From the NCBI GenBank assembly GCA_029891385.1, contig CM057234.1, positions 22,678,350-22,742,349 on the forward strand: 64,000 nt of DNA, given 5' to 3'. A program made the translations under genes and the position numbers. A model generated the notes under the pieces. That model was not told the origin of the DNA, did not search any database, and was given only the letters and a program-made list of their open reading frames with translations. The stretch comes from Erythroxylum novogranatense. Its lineage: Eukaryota; Streptophyta; Magnoliopsida; Malpighiales; Erythroxylaceae. Below, piece after piece: positions 1-10,469 of the stretch (position 1 is the stretch's first letter; each line of letters starts with the position of its first letter).

Positions 1-1013
1 ATCGTGAGATGTTGCTGGATAGATCTTGTATACAATTTCTGGAGGTATTAATTAATTTTTCTGTTATGCTTCCACTTGCCAAATATTCATTTATAAAGCA
101 TGCATGAAGTTTGATCGTATGTAATGAGTTTCGTGTTTAAGATGGATGCTTCAGTTTTACACTCCATAGAACTCGAGTTCAGCACCTATTAATGTCTTAA
201 CTGGTCCATCTTCAGGTTAGCTTTTTGAACGATAGTCGGATTAGAATTGAAAATAAAGGCATTTCCAATCACATCATCTATCTTAAACACAACCTGCGCG
301 AATTCCATTCAAATTAGATGGACAAAGGGAAGCTTCCATCCTATCAAAGCAAAATATCACGCATCACATCCATAGCATGTCACGCAACCCTTGCAAGCCT
401 TCTTGCTTCCTCACTCATGATTATGACAGGGAAAAAAAGCATTAACAAACAAAACCCCTTTTTCAGTTTCCTACTCAGAGAAGCCATATCCAACACAAGA
501 GCAACCCCTCTCAAAGCCAACATGGGTGCGTGTTGAAACTCCCGAGGAACAAACAGAGAGACTTGGTAGCCACCCATATTGCCATCCCGTTCGAAACCGA
601 AACAGCAGTGGTTTATTCTTTTGAATGGCGAGTGTTTTTAACGCTCGTTTTAATAAGCGCTTACGATACCAACAAGCGCACCACACAAAGGCCAAAACCC
701 TTTTGGCTTTTTTGCTTCTTTCTTCACAAAGTTTACGTTGCAACTTTAACAGAGAAAGGTGTATTTATTTGCAAGTGTTTAATACTTTTCTTGCATGCCT
801 GAGAGCAAAGAGAATGATGCTCACTTGACTGGTTTCGGTCTTGTCTTTCGTAATAACTAAATGTGGAAGACAATATACCGCGAATAATTTCACTTTTTTG
901 TTTTTGTCATAACTCATAAGTGCCCTCTTGCTCGCATCAGTCGTTTTCCGTTTTTGCCCTTGAATTTTAAACTTATTTTAACAAAAATAAGAAAGTCAGC
1001 ATAAATTATCTAT
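1..1013. other. Intergenic DNA, no gene recognised
   Basis: Mostly AT-rich sequence with a somewhat more balanced patch at about 300-830. Short open frames exist on both strands (for example 318-536 plus and 471-743 minus), but they overlap one another, have no recognisable domain and no convincing splice context. The patch could be the UTR or flank of a gene lying outside the window. Confidence 0.4.
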
Positions 1014-1648
1014 CTGTTTGGATGGACATTTGTCAGGTGAACTTTTTTTTAAGAAGTTGGTTGGCTGTTTAGCTTTTATTTTTAAAATTTTTTTCATACA
1101 TTAGATTTTTTGGTATCATAAAAATAAAAATCATTTTTAATTTTAACTTTATTTTATTTTGTAATAAAAATTATTTAAAATATATTAAACACTATACAAA
1201 GTACAATATATTAATTATTATATAATTTTAAATCATATAAAACATAAATAAAATATATTTAACTAAATATTTTATATGGATTATAATACAAGTAAAACTA
1301 ATATCAAAATAAATATTAAAACATATATAAAAAGTGAAATAACATTATATAAATATCAAAATAAATGTGAAGATGTGTTTGTGAGTATTGTGAAAATTAT
1401 GTATAAAACATAAAGATAAAAGAACTAAAATAGGCTTATTAATTGATTTGAAAAATTTACCTAAAAGATGATTTTTTTTTTAAAGTTTCAAATTTAAGCT
1501 TCTCCAAAAATTGTATTTTAGTTTTAAAAAGTCATTTTATGAAAAAAAAAAATACTTTTGAATTTTAAAGTTAAACATTCAATTTTCTTATAAACATCTT
1601 TTATGGTAAAAAAATAGTTATTTACCATCCGAAAGATGAATCAAACAG
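1014..1648. mobile_element. Candidate AT-rich MITE (hAT-like)
   Basis: A very AT-rich block is bounded by CTGTTTG at the left edge and its reverse complement CAAACAG at the right edge. The inverted match decays after about seven bases and no clear 8-bp target duplication is visible. Non-autonomous hAT elements with ends of this kind are common near plant genes, but the evidence here is only the short inverted end plus the base-composition block. Confidence 0.3.
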
Positions 1649-4600
1649 GCATTATGTACCTTTATTGTGTTCCTTCGTGCGGTCGTGCCTATAAGTTAAG
1701 GAATTTTTTTTAATAGATTGATTGATCTTTTGTGTATTTGCAGATTGCACCATGATTCTTTTTTGCCTCTACAAATGAGGATTTGAGATTCTTTTATAAA
1801 TAGCCTCGATTAAAATTACATATCGCCGCTACATTTGTGTTAGTAAATGAAGATATTGCCAACTTAAACGCAATCAAGAGGAGTATGTTGATTCAATATT
1901 GTCGGATTTGTATGTTAGCACGTAATCATCTTTGTTTATTTTCATTAATTGATTTTTTTTTGGCACAAGAATAAACTTATGACCAGCATATCAAGAATCT
2001 AAATTCTTGTGTGGCATGTTTGAGTGATAGATATTATGAATATGAGAAGTCATGGACCAACCATCATTGAAATCAAAATTTACCTAGTATAAATGCAAAA
2101 ATTGATCTTGACAAGCTATAGCCAGATTGATACCAATGTACACGTTCATTATTGTGCCAAGAAGGATTGAAAAATGCTCAATGCAATTTCAGTTTATATG
2201 ATCGTAAGCCTAATCAAAAGGGAAGCTATACTTTTCGTTTTCAGTTTCACAAGCACATTTTCAAAGAAAAAAAAAACAATTTAACAACCTTAATCAAATT
2301 ATTTAATTTTCAAATTTTGCTACAAAAACATCATATCCACTAGTTATAAATGAATATCTAAGAAACTTTCAACTTTTATAACTACTATAAGATCACCCTT
2401 GCTTGCAATATAAATAGTTAATTAAGATGATCTCAAATCATCGATTATAAATATGAATATCATCATCTTTTTTTTTTGCATAAAGTTTTGAGATGTACAA
2501 TATGGCTTATAAATTCAAACATTTCTCTATTAAATATACTATATTGACTATTTCTGCTCAGCTTATGTAGTCAATAGAACAATGAATATAAAATTAATTA
2601 ATATGATTTTTACTTTACCCCTTTTGACTTCTCACTGTATGGCCATTTTCATTCCTTGAGTCTAAGACATAGTATTTTAGTAGTAGAGCTTGCATTCATT
2701 TTTTTTCAATCACCCTCAAATTTATCATTTTAAAATTTTAAAATAAATAAATAAAATGATGTCAGTAAAACGTTTATTAACATTATCGGCTGTTAAAAGA
2801 AACAAAATTTGTTTTATTTATTGCATGTTCACCACGTGTGAGTAACGTATTTTTAATTTGAGTTGATTTTCATTTTATTCTATATATTTATGTGTTTAAA
2901 TTTGAAGAACATTGTTGTTTATGGTTAAACATGAAGAACAATCAGGTAGAGCTTTGGCATGTGAATTTCTTAACAAGACTTTTGAAGATTGTGGAAACCC
3001 ATGCTATCTTAATCATAACGGAAAAGGTATGCATTTAGCTTCATATATAGTAGTATCTTTAACATTTCATGCCCAATTTATGCTAAAATTTTCATATTAT
3101 GCTTCTCATAAAATAATTTATGTTTTCATTTAATTTCGCATAATAATTTGGCTTCCTATTATTGCTTGATGATAGTGATTAAGTTTTCCTTCCCATTATA
3201 CCTCAAGACTTAGTAAGTAATGATCTACATTTTTTGTTTTTGTTGATAAGTTTGCACCAGGAGTCAAACATGTTTATCCTCTAATTTTTCCGTTTTCTCC
3301 TTTATTATGCAATGCTTTCTGTATTTGTTTTGTATTAGTTCATTGTTTACATTATTTCGTTGACTCCTTTATGCAATGCTTTAGACTTTCAAAAAAACTA
3401 GAGGTTGCTAGAGTGTAAAACAGTTCGTTTGATTATTTGCTTTTGAAATAGTTTGGCCAAATTAAAAGTCTTCTCTCTAACTTTATACTCAATTATCTTA
3501 TTTCTATTTTAACATCATAATTTGCTAAAGTGTTTGTGTTTTGAATGTCTTAAATAAACTCTTTAATCAGAATGATATAATTATTCTTAATTTATTGTTA
3601 TATTCAAACAATTAGGTATAGTACGTAAACTTATGATTCTGTAGCAATAAGGAAATTATAGTGTTTGAAATTTCATTATCCTAAGACGTGATTAAAATTT
3701 TGGACTTCTATTACTTATTTTAGTATTTAATTTCTATCATTTTCATATATTTTAATATGGATAATATACCTATCAATTATCTAATATCTCCATCTCTCTC
3801 TACTATTCAGTTTTATTTTACTTTAACAAAATTGTTCAAAATATGGATTATTTTATAGATTTGACATTTCTTCAACAATTCAGATTTACTATACAACGCA
3901 TATACTGAATTGACGAAAGTTACACGTGAAAATTAATGCATTTGTCAGAGCACATGTATTAAAAAAAAAAACAAGCATGGTTAAGCCTTTCGCATTTTTC
4001 TTTTAACTTTTAGTTCCGCCTTACCTTCTTGCCTTCACCGTTTCTAGTCGTCTCGTATGTTTTCTCCTTATCCTATGATTAATGGGAATTAAGAAATACA
4101 CTTTTTCATGTTAAGGTGAAAGCAAGATATTATCTAATTAGGAACTTGCCATAAATATTTATTTCCATGTTTTTAATGGTAAACATAGTATGATATTCTC
4201 GTACAGTTTAAAAGAAAATATTAGGTGATAAAATTATGTTAGCTTGGACTATTAATTGACGAGATATACATTTAGATTTTTCTAACTTAATTGTCAAAAG
4301 AAGTAGGGAATAGATACTTTAATAAAAAGATTAGTGGATACAATTTTTAATTAAAATTACATCACATTAAAAAAAACGAGAGCACATATTGTCAGTTGTT
4401 TCATAAAAATCAGAAAAGGATGATCCTAAAGTTGAAAATTATCGTATATCCTACTCTACCAGCAAAGTTTCCAAAACTGTGGGTTATATTGTAATTAATA
4501 AGGAGATAAGGAGAAAAGTGAAAGAAAAGTAAAAAATTACAAAGATACGAGTGAGAAAAATGTGAAAATGGGGTCAAAAACAGAAAGAAGACTTCGTAAC

Positions 4601-4759
4601 AACAAAGGGATAAATAAAACATTTGAAAAAGAAAAAGCTGGTATTTGGAACAGCCCATAGGAAATGCAGGCAACGGCCCCTGGTTTTCCTTTTTCCTCTG
4701 GGAAACCAACTCTATTTCTCTTTCAGCCTTGCCCTAGAAACCCCCCGTCCCTGTCGCAC
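1649..4759. other. AT-rich intergenic DNA upstream of the PCO gene
   Basis: No gene was recognised. Two coding-like scraps occur on the plus strand, at about 1840-2290 and 2912-3030. The second ends at a plausible splice donor (AAAAG/GTATGC). Neither matches a family I know, and the first contains in-frame stops. The remainder is AT-rich with homopolymer runs. The part just before 4760 would hold the distal promoter of the PCO gene. Confidence 0.4.
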
Positions 4760-5131
4760 ATACCCCTCCCGTTTATAATCCACAGCTCTTCACTGCAACA
4801 ACGACGTATCTCTTCCCATCGCCACCATCTCCCTGTTCTATTATTCCTTCTTAACCCCCACCTCCTTTTTTTTTTTTTTTGAAAAAAAGATTATTTCTCT
4901 GTTTTTAGACAACCCCAACTAACCTTTCCTTTTTATTTGTAATTGAACTCAGTTTTCCTCTACCCTCCCAAGTTTCCCCTGTTTCTCTCCATTAGTAAAG
5001 CTTTCGACTTTGCTATCACCCAGATCGTAATTTTCTTTGTCTTAGCGTTTTTGATAATTCCCATCTTTGAATTACTGGTTTTTTAAACGCAATTTTGAGA
5101 ATTACCCAATCGAGGTGTGTTGTGGCGGTAA
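4760..5131 (+). promoter_or_regulatory. Putative core promoter and pyrimidine-rich 5' leader of the PCO gene
   Basis: Composition switches here from AT-rich to C/T-rich, as in many plant 5' UTRs. A TATA-like TTTATAAT lies at about 4772-4779 and is followed by a CT-rich leader running to the ATG at 5132. An open frame at 4664-4882 overlaps this leader but is low-complexity. The transcription start is inferred from composition only. No hypoxia-response element was identified with confidence. Confidence 0.3.
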
Positions 5132-7768
5132 ATGGGGATTGAAACAAGTGCGGGGAATATCAAGAGGGAAAAGGGAAATTCAGAACTGGCGAAGAACAAG
5201 AATCAAGTTCAGGACCCGAGCTCCAACACCAGAGTAAATACGAGTAACAGGGGAAAAAAGACCCGGCGTCGGCTCCCCAAGAAGGGGTTGGTAGTGTCTC
5301 CGGTTCAGACGCTTTATGACACCTGCAAGGACGTTTTTACCTTCGGTGGAATTGGAGTTATCCCCTCCCCTGAAAGCATCGAAAAGCTGAGGACTGTTTT
5401 GGGTATTTCTTTTTTCTGTGTCTGTGTGTGCTTTTGCCTCTTGTGGTTTCGATTTTATTGGGGCTGGTCTGATTTTAATGTTGAAAATGTAATTGACTTC
5501 GGATGGAAGAGTAGCAAAATTGTTGAATTCCTTAGAATGCAGATGGTTATTAGTTAGTCTTTGCTGTTTGGTACTTTCTTTAGGCGGATATTAATGTATC
5601 AGTATGAGACATTCTTGCTTTATACAGCAACTTGTATCTGACCTCTAGAATTGACACGTGACACCTAAGATACGTAGGTCTTGTGGTTCGGTCTATTCTG
5701 TTTGTCTTGGTTTTCATTTTTCATCTGATTCGTCTGCGGATATGAACTTTTTACTTTACTGTTCAAACGAAGTTTTCAAATGATAACTCGGGGGCTGGTA
5801 ATCATTATTTTCTCTTATATTCCCTAAGGTAAAGAAAAGCAAAGGCAGGTAGTCTTTTCTTTTCTCTTGCACATCCTGGTTGCTGTTTTGTAGGAGAAAG
5901 GAAGTAGTCAAAATTCAGTTCTAAAACACTTGACCGCTATATTCCTTTTCTTGTGTGATATTCGTAGTTTAGATTAATATCATAGGCTGTTACTTGCTGC
6001 ATCATTGTACCTTCAATTTTCTGTGGCTTACCCGATTTTCTTAAAACGGCTATGCCTATATTATCACATTCTTACATGCATCGACATGGCCAAATACAGT
6101 ATTGGAGTGCGGAAGCACAAAGTAACAGAAATGCCTCATCGTAACTATATCTCCAAAGCCATTAGCAGCTATAGGTTACATGTTGCAGCAAACTTTATTG
6201 TTGATTCATAAAGACTTGTGTTCTTTCGTCCAGATGGCATTAAGGCGGCTGACTTTGATGTGAGTCCAGATATGCCATTTTTTCGTAACAGTTCCACCCG
6301 GAGAACCCAGGCTATAGGGTACCTGCACATCTATGAATGCGACAAATTCTCGGTTTGTATTCTTCTTAGTGTTGCTTTCTTATTCTGTTTCATATTATTT
6401 CTATTGTTAGATTTTATTTTGGGCTTGATAATTTCTTAATCCTAACAGATTGGCATCTTCTGCTTGCCACCCTCTGGTGTCATTCCACTCCATAACCATC
6501 CTGGAATGACTGTATTCAGCAAACTTCTTTTTGGCACCATGCACATTAAATCCTATGACTGGGTTGTGGAAAAACCTTCTGATGGTAAGCTTTATCTTTA
6601 TACTCTGTATAGGCGATGAGGGTTACTAAAATTGAGAAAGGCGGGTTGAACTAAGTTGTGTCTTGGAAACAAAAGCATAAAACTTGGACTAAGTTGTGTC
6701 TTGGAAACAAAAGCATAAAACTTGGGTTATCTGTGTCTCTTTTTGAGTTCTCAGTTACATCATAAAAGGTTGTAAGGGGATTGTTGAAAGCAAGTAGCGG
6801 GCTCAAGGATCTAAAGCTTCTTTCAAAACCTGGATGCTGCATTCTTGACTGTGATAACAACTCCACTGTGAAATAATGAAGTTTGAATTCATTTTGTTTA
6901 TCAGTATAATTGATTCAAAGTAGTATATGAATTATATTTAGACATCTGGAGTGAAAAAAAGCTAATGAAACATTTCAGTAAATATAGTCTACAAGCTATA
7001 CAACTCGGAAGATTTTTAGAATTGCAATCCTAAATCGAATGCACTAATTAATCCTGATAGAGCTAACCCAACTGGACTGTCTTTTAAAAACTTGCCGTTA
7101 TATAGTAAATCATGATGATGCTTTGGCTGGTGGAGTTGAATAAGTTCTCGATGTCGTTAGTCTTTGTAAGACTACAATATGATGGGAAGGTTTTAGGAAA
7201 CTTACTAGTTTTGTTATAGCAGTGAAACATCCTGAAATCCAGGAATCTGAAGTGCAACAACCGGAAGTTCAAGAACTTGAAGTGAAGCAGTCTGAAGTTG
7301 AGCAATCTGAACCAAAAAAGACCAAGGTCCAGCAGCCTGGAGTTCGTTTAGCCAAGGTCAAGGTCGACTCTGACTTCACTGCTCCTTGCAACACGTCCAT
7401 CCTTTATCCTGCTGATGGAGGCAACATGCACTGCTTCACAGCTTTGACAGCATGTGCAGTGCTTGATGTGCTTGGTCCTCCTTACAATGATTCTGAAGGC
7501 AGGCATTGCACTTACTACTTGGACTTCCCTTATGCAAATTTCTCAGGTACCATTGTAGTCTGACTCTCCATTGATTCAACATTTTGGAATTTTCTAAATA
7601 TTCAATGCACAAGTTTTTCACACGGTATTTGCCTCTGAAAATTCAGTGGATGGGTTGTCAGTGCCAGTAGAGGAGAGGGACAGTCATGCATGGCTTCAGG
7701 AAAGGGAGAAACCTGAGGATTTGGCTTTTATTGGTGAACTGTACAAGGGACCAAAAATCCTGGAGTAG
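5132..7768 (+). CDS. PCO: Plant cysteine oxidase (thiol dioxygenase), five exons
   Basis: The exons are 5132-5402, 6234-6352, 6449-6584, 7223-7546 and 7647-7768, all with GT-AG introns and consistent phase, giving a predicted 323 aa. The acceptor of exon 4 could instead lie 3 nt upstream, adding one residue. The family is the non-haem iron PCO/ADO cupin. PCO enzymes use O2 to oxidise the N-terminal Cys of ERF-VII factors to sulfinic acid, feeding the Cys/Arg N-degron pathway of hypoxia sensing. The Fe-ligand histidines are visible as HNH (H145, H147, followed by PGM) and NMHCF (H245). The family hallmark LDVLGPPY follows at about 256-263 and GRHCTYY at 268-274. A basic stretch at 42-51 ([10 protein letters not shown]) could be a nuclear signal. 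The N-terminal extension makes it longer than the compact PCO4/5 type and closer to PCO1/2. The odd part is residues 181-216, a run of pentapeptide repeats with Glu-Val every five residues between two core strands. All key residues are present, so the gene looks functional. Confidence 0.95.
6650..6725 (+). repeat. 38-bp tandem duplication in PCO intron 3
   Basis: Two adjacent, essentially identical 38-bp units, each beginning ACTAAGTTGTGTCTTGGAAA, lie in the 638-bp third intron of the PCO gene. It is a simple local duplication with no coding effect. Confidence 0.85.
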
Positions 7769-8540
7769 TGAACCTGACTTGTTTCAGTGCTACTGCACAC
7801 TGAGTCAGCAGACAAGGAGTAGGGTTGTCTTTTGCCTTCGCTGTGATCTTCTGGTTTGGACTTTTCTTTTCCTTTTTCTAGTGGGACACGAAGCAGTAGC
7901 AACATCTTTTCGCTCTATAGTTCCTGTATATAAAAAGCAAAAGTAAAAAGGGGACAAAGAGTGTTGTAAGTGCACCGGAAAAGGGTTCATAGCTCAATGA
8001 GTAAATATAGCAACTTAAAAAGTGAACCTTTTTGTCATGATCATCTGTTCTCGTTACTTCCATTCTCTATAATGTTGCTTGATTCACTCGCATCCCAGAG
8101 CTGACGCACACATTTTAAGAACCATCCTAAATCGGTAACCTGCACCGCCGGAGGTACGATTGTAAAAGGTTGTTGCTTTATAAGTGGATTCTGATGACAC
8201 GACAGAATCTTTAGGATACATCTGTGGATATCCCCTTAAGTCCGATGATAATGTACTCTACATGAGAATGTTACCCTTCCGAGTAACAGGTGATAAAAAG
8301 GACATATTTGGTCTTCTCTTGCGAGCTTTCTAAATTCCCAGATATCCCAACATTATTCTGTTGGTACTAACCAGCCCAACCGTTTAACCGGTTTTCAAAG
8401 GCTATTGTCGTGGCCTTGCTTTGCTTTGCCTTGCTTCCAAGAGGACAGCAGCTCTTACTGATGACTTGTCTGTACGGTTCTCGCAAGCTTATACGCACAA
8501 AAACAAGGCTATTCATTAATAGTACATTCGGCTGGGGGGA
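7769..8540 (+). other. 3' UTR and downstream flank of the PCO gene
   Basis: Sequence after the TAG stop (7766-7768) has intermediate base composition and no further open frame that fits a gene. The poly(A) site cannot be placed exactly. No other feature is recognised up to about 8540, where the sequence turns strongly AT-rich. Confidence 0.4.
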
Positions 8541-8925
8541 AAACAAAAAGATTATGGTTATTTTTTAATTTTGCAATGATTGAGAGAAAAGAAATGATAA
8601 AAATATCAAAAGGATAAACACACAATCATATTTATTTAACTTTGTTTAATTTAATCACATCCAATTTATTTTAATTCGTATTTAGCTTTAATTTTATATT
8701 TATTTTAAATTTCATCTATTTCAATTTGATTTAAATGTTTCAAAATTTTATTATATTAGACTTAACTAAAATTTCCTGTTTTTAATTTATTTTAGTCACG
8801 TATAATTTAATTTTAATCAAACATAATTATTTCTTTTTGAGATTGATTAGTTTTAATTTGAAAATTGTAATATTGTTATGGAGTTTAATTTTAGATTAAA
8901 TAGTTTTATAGTCTTTTATTTAATT
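8541..8925. other. AT-rich spacer
   Basis: A low-complexity AT-rich stretch with many TTTTAATTT-like words. No coding potential, terminal repeat or target duplication is visible. It abuts the purine-rich tract and may belong to the same old insertion. Confidence 0.4.
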
Positions 8926-9665
8926 TTGAAAAGAAGAGAATAAATAGAAGATAAGAAAAGCTTTGAAGGAAGCGTATGAAAACGTGAGACGTGCAAAAAT
9001 GGTAGATGACAGAAAAGGACAAGAAAACAGCAGCTGATTTTCAGGAGGAACATACAAGAAGGCAAAAACCAAACGACAACAAAAACCACAAGAGCAATTA
9101 AAGAAACGGAGCAGGCAAAGAGAAAGCAGTGGGGCAAGGTAAACAGAAAGATGAAGAAAAATAGACAAAGGGGTCATGAGGAAGGATGCTGAAAAAACCG
9201 GTAGAGACGGGGTATGAAAAAGGCTGAAAATAGAGCGAACATGAGAGAATGGAGGCAGAAAAAAGACTACGACATAAAACAGAAAATGAGGAGAAGAGCT
9301 CGGCAACAGGGAAAAGTTAAAGAAAAACTAACAAAGGGAAGAGAGAGCACCGGCTGGAAGACGAAGAGAAAGAGAGTAAAAGAAACACAATCCAGAGAAT
9401 AAACAAAAGGCATCAGAGATAGAGCAAAGAGACCCAAAAAAGATGCACAACAGAAGGAACGAGCATGTAAAAAACAAGCACAGGAAAAAACAAGGAACGG
9501 AAACCAGAAAATAGCAGCTGGAAAGAACCAGGCGAGCACCAAAGTTAGAGCCAAGAATCGTGAAGAAAAAAGAAGAAAAAAACCATAGAAAAAATAATGC
9601 ATGGACAAGAACACGAGGGAAGCGTAAAACAAAGCAAGCCAATAAAAGGAGGAAGGAACCCGATA
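8926..9665. repeat. ~740-bp purine-rich (A/G) tract
   Basis: The plus strand is dominated by A and G, with words such as GAAAAGAAGAGAATA and GAGAAAGAGAGTAAAAGAAA, but it is not a tandem repeat. Open frames on both strands here (9214-9402 plus, 8916-9642 minus) are by-products of the strand bias, giving Lys/Arg/Glu-rich or Phe/Ser/Leu-rich low-complexity peptides. Its position next to a copia 3' LTR suggests it could be LTR or UTR material of that element, but no boundary was found. Confidence 0.5.
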
Positions 9666-9888
9666 TTTTTCAAGTAATTTTTTTTCCCTGAATGAAAGAG
9701 GACAGCCCCTAGATCATGATCACAAGCAACACTCCAACTTAAAAAAAAGAGAAAGTCCTTGCTTATCCCTTTCTAATAGATGCTGCTGTTGCATAAGACA
9801 TATTCCTAATAATATGTTGTTGTTACATATACATATTCTTACTAATGTGTTGTTGTTACATACGTTAATATCTTATGTTATAGTTACA
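9666..9888 (-). mobile_element. Fragment of a copia 3' LTR
   Basis: On the minus strand this begins TGTAACTATAACATAAG directly after a polypurine-like GGAGGATATC (plus 9889-9904), which follows the remnant copia RNase H. This is the expected order pol - PPT - 3' LTR. It contains tandem-like TTGTTGTTACATA words. The far end of the LTR was not found, so the left limit is arbitrary. Confidence 0.45.
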
Positions 9889-10469
9889 TATATTGATATC
9901 CTCCTTCAAATTCAAGGTGGCAAGGAGTTAGAATTTAGTGAAAATGTCTTCAATTTAAAATTGTGATGAGGTAGGGACAAGTTAGATAGTGGTTTAAACA
10001 ATATGGTGTCACACAAGACAATCAATTTAAATTAGGGATGAACTTTATGAAAGACATCACCATGAGTAATTTGTGCAGCACTGAAAATTTCTCAAAGGAA
10101 AGGAGTTGCACTAGAGGAGAAAGTACCCACATCTTGAAGTAACCAATGTAGCTAGAGGACTTTAATTAGAGCTTGGTATTTTTATTTCCACACTAGATCG
10201 GGAGACTACTAAGGAAGTAAATATAGTTAGTAATAGAGTGTCGATCTATTGGATCTCCATCAAAGTCAACATTAGAGTATGTTGGTAACTCTAATGCAGA
10301 CGAATAACATAAGTGAAAATCAAGAAAGAGAGAACCTCTAATATACCGAAGGATACCAAAAAACAATAGGGAAATGAGTGATACAGGCTATTGACGTTAA
10401 TTAACTGACAATGTGAATAGTATGAACAAAATCAAATAAGTTATATAAGATAATTAATATAGCTAGAAG
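9889..10469 (-). pseudogene. Decayed copia pol tail (reverse transcriptase end and RNase H)
   Basis: Reading the minus strand and allowing frameshifts gives the copia RNase H signature: an Asp-Phe-Asp-Gly-Asp-Pro-x-Asp-Arg-x-Ser-Ile-Thr core at about 10215-10290, then a recognisable CDNKSA-like stretch and a degraded C-terminus towards 9905. In intact elements this region is the polyprotein end. There are many stops and shifts and no usable frame. A gypsy LTR cuts it at 10470. Confidence 0.65.

Noticed and set aside
1840..3133. Coding-like scraps (DRYYEYEKSW at about 2022-2055; EEQSGRALACEFLNKTFEDC at about 2930-2990)
   Set aside because: They read like decayed exons, but I could not assign a family, stops occur in the first, and no consistent splice chain was found. 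A protein search would decide.
4664..4882. 72-aa frame upstream of PCO as a separate gene or regulatory uORF
   Set aside because: It is a low-complexity Pro/Ser/Leu-rich reading of the CT-rich leader, ending in a T run; its ATG may lie upstream of the transcript start.
7686..7946. 86-aa plus-strand frame overlapping the last PCO exon
   Set aside because: It is in another frame from the PCO reading, which continues to the conserved [11 protein letters not shown] end and stop at 7766-7768.
8916..9642. Hydrophobic minus-strand frames up to 128 aa
   Set aside because: They are complements of a purine-rich tract; strand bias gives Phe/Leu/Ser/Cys-rich peptides that mimic membrane segments.
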